From Clostridiales bacterium UBA4696 (GTDB lineage Bacteria; Bacillota; Clostridia; Oscillospirales; Oscillospiraceae), in assembly GCA_002404795.1 (NCBI GenBank), contig DHKK01000165.1:1-23835 (forward strand): a stretch of 23,835 bases of DNA, in the 5' to 3' direction. The position numbers were made by a program, and so were the translations under genes. The notes under the pieces are model-generated. The model saw only the letters and a list, made by a program, of their open reading frames with translations, did no database searches and was not told the origin of the DNA. This document shows positions 6,042 through 12,564 of this stretch, one piece after another; within the stretch, counting starts at the first letter, position 1, and each line of letters begins with the position of its first letter.

Positions 6042-6872
6042 TTATCCTTTTAAGATCGCGTCGTACAGCTGATTTTTCGCAAAGCCGGTCAGCTTGGCGA
6101 CCTGCTTGACGGCGTCCTTGGTCGAGAGGCCTTCGTCCATCCGCGCGCGCACCAGCGCGAGCGCGCCTTCAAACGTGCAGCTCTCCTCCGCGGCCTCCTC
6201 CGCGCCGGCCACGACGAGCACGAACTCGCCCCGGGGCGGATTCTCCACGTAATAGGCCGCGGCCTCGCCCAGCGTCGTGCGCCGGACCTCCTCGTGGAGC
6301 TTCGTCAGCTCCCGGCACAGGGAAATTTTTCTCTCCGCGCCGAACGCCGCGGAAAGATCCTGCAGCGTGGCCAGCAGCTTGTGCGGCGCTTCGTAGAAGA
6401 TCATCGTCCGCGTCTCGTCCTTCAAGCCCGTCAGGTGCTCCTGACGGCTTTTTTTGTTGACGGACAGAAAGCCCTCGAACGTGAACCGGCCCGTCGGCAG
6501 CCCGGAGATGCTCAGCGCCGTCACCAGCGCGCACGGGCCGGGGATGGCGCAGACCGTCACGCCGTGCTCCGCGCACAGCCGCACGAGATCCTCACCCGGG
6601 TCGGAGATCGCGGGGGAGCCCGCGTCCGTCACCAGCGCGCACGTCTCGCCCGCGAGCAGGCGCGCGAGGATCTTTTCGCCGCTTTCCGCCTTGTTGTGCT
6701 CATGGTAGCTCACAAGGCTCTTTTTCAGCTCCAGATGGTTCAGGAGCTTCAGACTCACGCGGGTATCCTCCGCCGCGATGAAATCCGCCTCCGCCAGCGT
6801 CTGGCGGCAGCGGGGAGAGATGTCGCTGAGATTGCCGATGGGTGTCGGCACAAGATATAACATGCCAGCCAT
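6042..6872 (-). CDS. rsmI: 16S rRNA (cytidine-1402-2'-O)-methyltransferase
   Basis: RsmI methylates the ribose of C1402 in the decoding centre of 16S rRNA, using SAM. This 276-residue protein has the tetrapyrrole-methylase fold motifs of the family: V-P-T-P-I-G-N-L-S-D-I (8-18), A-E-D-T-R (34-38), L-V-T-D-A-G-S-P-A-I-S-D-P-G (80-93), and then F-E-G-F-L. The ATG at 6872 was chosen because AGGAG lies about 11 bases before it and the family begins there; the frame extends 29 codons further only by running into the upstream gene. It starts seven bases after the stop of the TrmN6-like gene, forming an operon of RNA methyltransferases. RsmI's partner at C1402, RsmH, is encoded later in this window. 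Confidence 0.93.
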   Translation of the reverse strand: MAGMLYLVPTPIGNLSDISPRCRQTLAEADFIAAEDTRVSLKLLNHLELKKSLVSYHEHNKAESGEKILARLLAGETCALVTDAGSPAISDPGEDLVRLCAEHGVTVCAIPGPCALVTALSISGLPTGRFTFEGFLSVNKKSRQEHLTGLKDETRTMIFYEAPHKLLATLQDLSAAFGAERKISLCRELTKLHEEVRRTTLGEAAAYYVENPPRGEFVLVVAGAEEAAEESCTFEGALALVRARMDEGLSTKDAVKQVAKLTGFAKNQLYDAILKG

Positions 6873-6879
6873 GTCCGTT

Positions 6880-7590
6880 TCACTCCTGTCGGTGGTAAAT
6901 GCGTCTGCACGCGGCAGACTCGCTGCCGTCCGGCCCGTAGAGGACCAGCTCCGGCTCAATCTGCAGCCCCGGCTTTCCGCCGAGCCGCGCCTCGAGCAGC
7001 ACGAGGCTGACGGCGCTCGCCGCGCTGTGGCGGACGAATCGGAGCCGCTTCGGCTCCAGCCGCGCTGCGCGCAGAAAGACCATCAGATCGGCCAGCCGCT
7101 CCGGCTTGTGGACCAGATACAGCCGCCCGCCCCAGCGCAGCGCCCGCGCCGCTGCGGCGCACAGCGCGTCGAGCGGGCAGCAGAGCTCGCTGCGTGCGAG
7201 CGAAAGGCTGTCTTCCTTCCGCAGCCGCCCGCTGCCCGGCGGATAATACGGCGGATTGGAGACGGCAAAATCAAAGCTCCCGGCCGGGATCTGCGCGTGT
7301 GCCTGCCGAAGATCTCCGCAGACGACCGAAAACCGGTCTGCAAGACCGTTCCGTCTGGCGTTTTCCTCCGCCTGCCGCGCCGCCTCCGGCTGGATCTCGA
7401 CGCCGCAGATGGAGCTTGCTGCGCCGCCGCCTAAAAGCAGAAGCCCCAGCGTCCCGCAGCCGCAGCCAAGATCCAGTCCGCGCCCGCCGGCGTCCCGGCA
7501 GAAATCCGCCAGCACCATCGAGTCGGTGCTGACGCGGAACTGCGCGTCTGGGATCGTCATGCGGATGCGGCCGAATAAAACCTCTTCCAT
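6880..7590 (-). CDS. tRNA1(Val) (adenine-37-N6)-methyltransferase-like protein
   Basis: This 236-residue SAM-dependent methyltransferase is of the TrmN6/YfiC (YabB-like) group. Motif I is D-L-G-C-G-C-G-T-L-G-L (40-50), the acidic loop is G-V-E-I-Q-P-E, and the N6-adenine or amino-group catalytic motif is N-P-P-Y (112-115). In bacilli and clostridia this gene commonly precedes rsmI, as here. ATG 7590 has GGAG seven bases upstream; the frame extends 14 more codons into the terminator hairpin without a good start. The tRNA substrate is inferred from the family; the exact target in this organism is not known. Confidence 0.82.
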   Translation of the reverse strand: MEEVLFGRIRMTIPDAQFRVSTDSMVLADFCRDAGGRGLDLGCGCGTLGLLLLGGGAASSICGVEIQPEAARQAEENARRNGLADRFSVVCGDLRQAHAQIPAGSFDFAVSNPPYYPPGSGRLRKEDSLSLARSELCCPLDALCAAAARALRWGGRLYLVHKPERLADLMVFLRAARLEPKRLRFVRHSAASAVSLVLLEARLGGKPGLQIEPELVLYGPDGSESAACRRIYHRQE

Positions 7591-7604
7591 ATGGGCTCCA
7601 ATCA

Positions 7605-7636
7605 AAAAGACAGGAGGTGCTGCGTGCAGCACCCCC
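7605..7636 (-). terminator. Terminator after the ferredoxin gene
   Basis: On the minus strand a GC-rich stem (GGTGCTG 7616-7622 with CAGCACC 7627-7633, extended by C/G pairs) is followed by TCTTTTTG. It lies between the ferredoxin stop and the methyltransferase start, so the two are probably separate units or partly attenuated. Confidence 0.65.
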
Positions 7637-7652
7637 CCTTGTGTTTATGTGC

Positions 7653-7826
7653 TTATTCCTCAGAAATTGCGTCGTTGGGGCATTCCGCAGCGCATGTACC
7701 ACAGTCCACGCACTGATCGGCGTCGATGACGTACTTGCCGTCGACCTCGCTGATGCAGCCGATGGGACAGACGTCAGCGCAAGTGCCGCACATTACACAG
7801 TTGTCATTGTTGATTACGTGTGCCAT
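7653..7826 (-). CDS. Two-cluster [4Fe-4S] ferredoxin
   Basis: This 57-residue electron carrier has two classic clostridial cluster motifs: C10-x2-C13-x2-C16-x3-C20-P and C39-x2-C42-x2-C45-x3-C49-P. Each motif holds one [4Fe-4S] cluster together with the partner half. The size and symmetry match bacterial 2[4Fe-4S] ferredoxins that serve low-potential reactions in anaerobes. The start is clear: GGAGGTG lies seven bases before ATG 7826. It has its own promoter and is a monocistronic unit divergent from the Clp gene, so no specific redox partner is indicated. Confidence 0.95.
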   Translation of the reverse strand: MAHVINNDNCVMCGTCADVCPIGCISEVDGKYVIDADQCVDCGTCAAECPNDAISEE

Positions 7827-7857
7827 TTGAAAGCACCTCCATTTTCAAGGTAGCTTC

Positions 7858-7885
7858 ATTCTATCATACTTTCCCGAAAATGCAA
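7858..7885 (-). promoter_or_regulatory. Promoter of the ferredoxin gene
   Basis: On the minus strand TTGCAT (7885-7880) is 16 bases before TAGAAT (7863-7858). The -10 is extended by TGA (TGnTAGAAT). It lies about 35 bases before the ferredoxin start. Confidence 0.55.
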
Positions 7886-7985
7886 TGAAAAAAGTGTAAA
7901 TAAATCGAACCGCCTGCTTTTTTTCGCCTGCGTCGTATAAACCGCCGCCTGCGCGTCGAGACTTCTGGCAAAGGAGGTGGTTTCA

Positions 7986-10334
7986 TTGAGAAAACCGGGC
8001 TATTCTGCGGCCCTCAGCTGCGTGCTCGTCCGCGCGGAATCCGCCGCGCGGGAGCTTGGCAGCGGCGTGACCGGCACGGAGCATCTGCTGCTCGCCCTGG
8101 CGCAGGAGAAGATCTCCTCCGCCGGAAAGATCCTCATCTGTCAGGGCGCGGAGGGCAGGCTCCTGCGCTGCATGCTGCTGACGCAGCCGCGCCCGGCCCG
8201 GCGTTCGGGCCGACCGGGGTTATCCGGCGCAGCGTCCCGCGCATTGGATGCTGCCCGGCGGGAGGCCGCGCGCCTCGGCGCGGCTCTGTGCCAGCCGGAG
8301 CACCTGCTGCTGGCCCTGACGCGGGACGAGGGCTACGCGGCCGCCCGCGTGCTGCTGACGCTCGGCGTGGACCTCAACTGCGTCTTTTCAGAAACGTATG
8401 ACCGCCTGCGCATCCAGAATGCCGCGCGGGCGGCGGGAGGACAATCGGAATTGAAGCTTTTGGAACTCTACTGTGAAAACATGCTCGACCGCGCCGCCCA
8501 GACGGACCCGGTCGTCGGCCGTGAGGCGGAGCTCGCGCAGCTTATGCAGGTGCTCAGCCGCCGCGGCAAAAACAACCCCGCCCTCATCGGCGAGCCTGGC
8601 GTCGGCAAGACCGCCGTCGTTGAGGCGCTGGCCCAGCGGCTGGCCTGCGGCGACGTGCCGCAGGCGCTGCGCGGCAAAAAGCTCTACTGTCTCAACATGG
8701 CGAACCTGCTCGCCGGGACAAAATACCGCGGCGAATTTGAAGAGCGCGTGCGCGATATCCTGCAGGAGATCCGCCGCTGCGGCAACGTCATCCTCTTTGT
8801 CGACGAGATGCATACCATCGTCGGCGCGGGCAGCGCCGAGGGCGCGATCGACGCGGCAAATCTGCTCAAGCCCGCGCTCGGCAGGGGAGAGCTGCAGATG
8901 ATCGGCGCGACGACGCTGGAGGAATACCGCAAATTCATCGAGAAGGACGCCGCGCTCGAGCGGCGCTTCCGCCCCGTGACGGTCCGCGAGCCGGACCGCG
9001 AGACGGCCTGCCGGATGCTGCAGGCCCTGCGCCCCGGCCTCGAGACCCACCACCGCATCCGCATCACGCAGGAGGCCATCGAGGCCGCCGTCGACTTCTC
9101 CACCCGCTACCTGACCGACCGCTTCCTGCCCGACAAGGCCATCGACCTGCTCGACGAGGGTGCGGCCCACGTCTGGCTCGGCGAATCGGAGCCGCCCGAG
9201 GATACCGAGCGCCGCCAGCGGCTCGAGCAGCAGCTCGAGCAGGCCGTGTCGGACGCCCAGTACGAAAAAGCCGCCGCCCTGCGCGACGAGCTGCGCACGC
9301 TCGTGCGCGGCCAGCTGGCCGCCCGCCGCGCGCAGCACACCGTGAGCCTGACGAAGCAGGATATCGCCGCCGTCGTCGCCGAGCGCACCGGCATCCCCGT
9401 CGGCCGCCTGCGCCAGTCGGACCGCGAGCGGCTGTTATCGCTGCGCGAGACGCTCTCGGCGCGCGTTATCGGCCAGCAGGCCGCGGTCGACGCCGTCTGC
9501 ACGGCCGTGCTGCGCGGCCGGACCGGTCTGGCCGACGCCGCGCGCCCCGCCGCGTCGTTTTTGCTGATCGGGCCGACGGGCGTCGGGAAGACGGAATTAT
9601 GTAAACAGCTTGCGCAGGTCGTCTACGGCAGCCCGGACGCGCTCATCCGGGTGGATATGTCGGAGTATATGGAGCCGTCGAGCGTCTCGCGCCTGCTCGG
9701 CGCGCCGCCGGGCTACGTCGGCTACGATGCGGGCGGCACGCTCACGGAGAAGGTCCGCCGCCGTCCCTACTGCGTCCTGCTCTTCGATGAGCTGGAAAAG
9801 GCCCACCGCGACGTGACGGGCATCCTTCTGCAGCTGCTCGGCGACGGCATCCTGACCGACAGCCTCGGCCGCACAGTCAGCTTCAAAAACGCCATCGTCG
9901 TCATGACCTCGAACCTGACCGGCACGCAGACCGGCAAGCCCGGCCTCGGCTTCACGCCGGACTGCGAGGATGTGCGCGCGCAGACCGTCCTGCGCGAGGC
10001 GTTCTCGCCGGAATTTCTCGGCCGCATCGACTGCGTGACGACCTTCCGGCCGCTCACCGCGGCGGATCTCGGCGTGATCGCCCGCCTGCAGCTGCGCCAG
10101 CTTGCCGAACGCCTGCAGAAGCAGAACGTCACGCTCACCGCCGCGCCGGACCTGCCGGAGCACTTCGGCGCGCTCTGCGCGCACGACCCCGGCGGGGCCA
10201 GAAGCCTGCGCCGCAGGCTCCAGACCCTGGTGGAGGGCCCGGCGGCCGAGCTTCTGCTGCGCGACCCGTCCGTGCGCGCGCTGCGCGTGCGCTGGGAGCA
10301 GGGGACCGCCGTGGTGGAAGCGGGACCGGCCTGA
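7986..10334 (+). CDS. ClpC-type AAA+ ATPase (protein unfoldase of the Clp protease)
   Basis: This 782-residue class I Clp/Hsp100 ATPase unfolds proteins and feeds them to ClpP. In order it has two Clp N-repeats (GTEHLLLAL and QPEHLLLAL), Walker A1 GEPGVGKT (202-209), Walker B1 VILFVDEMH (268-276), a UVR-like coiled coil (about 413-440) typical of ClpC, Walker A2 GPTGVGKT (529-536), Walker B2 VLLFDELEK (597-605), and a C-terminal D2-small domain. An L-G-F tripeptide (654-656) sits where ClpC and ClpX carry the ClpP-binding loop, so a ClpP partnership is likely. The start is a TTG at 7986 with AAGGAGG eight bases upstream; the earlier in-frame GTG lies inside that ribosome binding site. The gene stands alone rather than in the usual ctsR-mcsA-mcsB-clpC operon. 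The N-domain is unusually divergent and Arg/Ala-rich between its repeats. Confidence 0.9.
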   Translation: MRKPGYSAALSCVLVRAESAARELGSGVTGTEHLLLALAQEKISSAGKILICQGAEGRLLRCMLLTQPRPARRSGRPGLSGAASRALDAARREAARLGAALCQPEHLLLALTRDEGYAAARVLLTLGVDLNCVFSETYDRLRIQNAARAAGGQSELKLLELYCENMLDRAAQTDPVVGREAELAQLMQVLSRRGKNNPALIGEPGVGKTAVVEALAQRLACGDVPQALRGKKLYCLNMANLLAGTKYRGEFEERVRDILQEIRRCGNVILFVDEMHTIVGAGSAEGAIDAANLLKPALGRGELQMIGATTLEEYRKFIEKDAALERRFRPVTVREPDRETACRMLQALRPGLETHHRIRITQEAIEAAVDFSTRYLTDRFLPDKAIDLLDEGAAHVWLGESEPPEDTERRQRLEQQLEQAVSDAQYEKAAALRDELRTLVRGQLAARRAQHTVSLTKQDIAAVVAERTGIPVGRLRQSDRERLLSLRETLSARVIGQQAAVDAVCTAVLRGRTGLADAARPAASFLLIGPTGVGKTELCKQLAQVVYGSPDALIRVDMSEYMEPSSVSRLLGAPPGYVGYDAGGTLTEKVRRRPYCVLLFDELEKAHRDVTGILLQLLGDGILTDSLGRTVSFKNAIVVMTSNLTGTQTGKPGLGFTPDCEDVRAQTVLREAFSPEFLGRIDCVTTFRPLTAADLGVIARLQLRQLAERLQKQNVTLTAAPDLPEHFGALCAHDPGGARSLRRRLQTLVEGPAAELLLRDPSVRALRVRWEQGTAVVEAGPA

Positions 10335-10422
10335 TTTTAAAACAAACGTTCAAAAATTCGGAATTTGACGGTTTTTCACGAAAAATGGCAGACATTCCCC
10401 GAAAAATTTTTTCAAAAAAGGG

Positions 10423-10451
10423 TTGCAATTTATGTAAACAGAACGTATTAT
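10423..10451 (+). promoter_or_regulatory. Sigma-A promoter of the dcw cluster
   Basis: TTGCAA (10423-10428) and TATTAT (10446-10451) are 17 bases apart. Directly upstream are A- and T-tracts (10400-10420) that could act as an UP element. It sits just before the MraZ repeats and mraZ. Confidence 0.75.
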
Positions 10452-10460
10452 ATTACTGAA

Positions 10461-10497
10461 GTGGAGCGAAGTGGAGCAAAATTTCAGTAAAGTGGAG
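10461..10497 (+). promoter_or_regulatory. MraZ-binding repeats (MraZ box)
   Basis: GTGGAG occurs at 10461-10466, 10471-10476 and 10492-10497, with spacings of 10 and 21 bases (one and about two helical turns). A related AAGGAGGCG overlaps the mraZ ribosome binding site. MraZ is known to bind short GTGG-containing direct repeats ahead of its own gene, so this is the probable autoregulatory operator, located downstream of the -10. Confidence 0.75.
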
Positions 10498-10516
10498 CGA
10501 AAGGAGGCGCGAAGGG

Positions 10517-10933
10517 ATGTTCGGGAAGTACAAGCACACCGTTGACGAAAAGGGACGTCTGTTCGTGCCGTCCAAGCTGCGCGAGGAACTTGGCAACACT
10601 TTCTACGTGACACTGGGCCTGGACCACTGCCTCTCCGTCTATACGGAGTCCGGCTGGCAGGCGATTCTCGATAAATACAACGCGCTGCCGATCGTTCAGG
10701 CGCGGAAGATGCGTTTTCTGTTTGCCAATGCCGCCAAATGCGAGCCCGATAAGCAGGGCCGCTTCCTGATCCCGGCGGAGCTGCGTCAGTACGCGGGCCT
10801 TTCCAATGAAGTCACCTTCATCGGCCAGGGCGGCCACGCGGAGATCTGGGACAGCGCGGCATATGACGAGCTGGAGCGTCAGACGCTGACCCCGGAGAAT
10901 CTGGCGGCTGTCATGGAGGAACTGGGCTTCTGA
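10517..10933 (+). CDS. mraZ: Transcriptional regulator MraZ
   Basis: This 138-residue protein has the two SpoVT/AbrB-like halves of MraZ, each with its D-x-x-G-R motif: D-E-K-G-R-L-F-V-P near residue 10 and D-K-Q-G-R-F-L-I-P near residue 76. MraZ forms ring-shaped oligomers that bind direct repeats upstream of the dcw operon and tune its expression (known from E. coli and Mycoplasma). The start has AAGGAGGCG upstream. The stop TGA shares one base with the rsmH ATG, so the two are translationally coupled. It is the first gene of the cluster. Confidence 0.97.
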   Translation: MFGKYKHTVDEKGRLFVPSKLREELGNTFYVTLGLDHCLSVYTESGWQAILDKYNALPIVQARKMRFLFANAAKCEPDKQGRFLIPAELRQYAGLSNEVTFIGQGGHAEIWDSAAYDELERQTLTPENLAAVMEELGF

Positions 10934-11865
10934 TGGAGTTTGCACATCAATCGGTGCTTTTGAACGAGTGCATCGACGCGCTGGCAATCAGACCCGACGG
11001 GATCTACCTCGACGGGACGCTGGGCGGCGCGGGCCACTCGCTGCAGATCTGCCGGAACCTCACCACCGGCAGGCTCATCGGCGTCGACCGCGATCTGGTC
11101 GCGCTGGAGGCCGCAAAGAAGCGGCTGTACCGGCACGCGAAAAAGGTGACGCTGGTACACGATAATTTTGAAAACGTCGGCGCGATCCTCACCGCGCTGG
11201 GCCTTGACCGGATCGACGGGATGCTGTTCGATCTGGGCGTTTCATCTCCGCAGCTCGACGACGCGGAGCGCGGCTTTTCCTACATGGCCGACGCGCCGCT
11301 CGACATGCGCATGGACCGCGAGCAGTCGCTGACCGCCTATGAGATCATCAACAACTGGCCGCGCGAAGAACTGAAGTCCATTCTCTACGAATACGGAGAG
11401 GAGCGCTACGCCCCGCAGATCGCCGCCGCCATCGAGCGCGTGCGGACCGACCGTCCCATCGAGACGACGCTCGAGCTCGTCGATATCATCCGCTCGGCCA
11501 TGCCGGCCAGCGCCCTCCGGGAAAAGCAGCATCCGGCCAAGCGCAGCTTCCAGGCCATCCGCATCGCCGTCAACGATGAACTCGGCGCTGTCCGCCAGGG
11601 CATGGAGGCCGCGATCGACCACCTGAAGCCCGGCGGCCGTCTCGCCGTCATCACCTTTCATTCGCTGGAAGACCGCATCGTCAAAAATGTCTTCCAGGAC
11701 GCGGCCAGGGGCTGTACCTGCCCGCCGTCGTTCCCGGTCTGTGTCTGCGGCCGCAAGCCGAAGATCCGGATCCTGACGAAAAAACCCATCATCGCCACGC
11801 GCGAGGAGGTCGAGGAGAACCCCCGTTCGCGCAGCGCAAAGCTCCGCGTTGCGGAGCGCGTGTGA
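10933..11865 (+). CDS. rsmH: 16S rRNA (cytosine-1402-N4)-methyltransferase
   Basis: RsmH (MraW) methylates N4 of C1402 in 16S rRNA. The 310-residue protein has H-Q-S-V-L-L-N-E at the N-terminus, the SAM motif L-D-G-T-L-G-G-A-G-H-S (about 28-38), D-L-G-V-S-S-P-Q-L-D, and the C-terminal H-S-L-E-D-R-I-V-K with a C-T-C-P-P region and the R-S-A-K-L-R-V-A-E ending. All are family hallmarks. The start overlaps the mraZ stop by one base. Together with RsmI at 6042-6872 it gives the doubly modified m4Cm1402. Confidence 0.97.
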   Translation: MEFAHQSVLLNECIDALAIRPDGIYLDGTLGGAGHSLQICRNLTTGRLIGVDRDLVALEAAKKRLYRHAKKVTLVHDNFENVGAILTALGLDRIDGMLFDLGVSSPQLDDAERGFSYMADAPLDMRMDREQSLTAYEIINNWPREELKSILYEYGEERYAPQIAAAIERVRTDRPIETTLELVDIIRSAMPASALREKQHPAKRSFQAIRIAVNDELGAVRQGMEAAIDHLKPGGRLAVITFHSLEDRIVKNVFQDAARGCTCPPSFPVCVCGRKPKIRILTKKPIIATREEVEENPRSRSAKLRVAERV

Positions 11866-11886
11866 GGCTGAAAGGAGTCCGCTGCC

Positions 11887-12447
11887 ATGGCGCAGTCCAA
11901 TAGAAAATTCTATAGAGACAACGGCGCCGCAGCCTACGACGTTTACGCCTGGAACGATCAGGCGGCCCGGCAGTACGAAGACGGCCGGGCCTATGAGCGC
12001 GCCCGGCAATATGAGCTCCCCGAGGAGCAGGTCCGCGAGCAGCCCTACCGCCGCGTCAAGGCCCGCACGGCCATCGCGCCCTTTACGATCGCCGGCATGC
12101 TGAGCGTCGCCTGTCTGATGATCCTTGTGATCTTCGGCTACGTGCAGCTGTTCGAGGCCAGCAGCACCGTCTCGAAGCTCGAGAGCCAGCTCGCCAACCT
12201 CAAGGAGCAGCAGCTGATGCTGCAGAGCAAATATGACGCCAAGATCGATCTTGCCGCAGCCGAAGCACACGCCGCCGAGATCGGCCTGACCAAATGCCAG
12301 CCGGAGCAGATCGTCTATGTGAGCTTTTCCGGCACCGACCAGGCGGAGATCTATACCCAGCAGCGCACCAGCGTCTTCGGCGAGATCCTTGACGCCATGC
12401 AGCAGAGCATCTTCGGCCTCATCGAGTATCTCCACCCCACAGCATAA
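11887..12447 (+). CDS. ftsL: FtsL-like cell division protein
   Basis: This single-pass division protein is recognised mainly by position and architecture. It has a long cytoplasmic N-terminus (residues 1-60) rich in Tyr, Arg and Gln, one membrane helix (about 63-88), then a leucine-zipper-like coiled coil (about 92-125), followed by about 60 extracytoplasmic residues. FtsL recruits and activates the FtsW-PBP septal synthase with DivIC and DivIB/FtsQ (known family role). At 186 residues it is longer than the common 100-130, with extensions at both ends. The ATG at 11887 follows AAAGGAG. It is 21 bases after rsmH and ends before a terminator-like hairpin. Confidence 0.8.
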   Translation: MAQSNRKFYRDNGAAAYDVYAWNDQAARQYEDGRAYERARQYELPEEQVREQPYRRVKARTAIAPFTIAGMLSVACLMILVIFGYVQLFEASSTVSKLESQLANLKEQQLMLQSKYDAKIDLAAAEAHAAEIGLTKCQPEQIVYVSFSGTDQAEIYTQQRTSVFGEILDAMQQSIFGLIEYLHPTA

Positions 12448-12516
12448 ACCGCATATTTGACTCCCACAGCAGCATAAGCTTGGACAGAACCTCCCAGTTG
12501 GAAATCCGGCCGAACA

Positions 12517-12546
12517 GGGGCGGTCTTTGCAGACCGCCCCTTTTTT
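12517..12546 (+). terminator. Strong terminator-like hairpin between ftsL and the PBP gene
   Basis: GGGGCGGTCT (12517-12526) pairs with AGACCGCCCC (12531-12540) across a 4-base loop, followed at once by TTTTTT (12541-12546). The PBP ATG is 18 bases further on. By shape it is a textbook intrinsic terminator, lying inside the dcw cluster with no convincing promoter between it and the next gene. Confidence 0.85.
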
Positions 12547-12564
12547 AAGCAGAAAGGCAGTTTC

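Noticed and set aside
7914..7941. Possible promoter with TATAAA (7936-7941) for the Clp gene
   Set aside because: No acceptable -35 at 16-18 bases; left out of the features because support is too weak.
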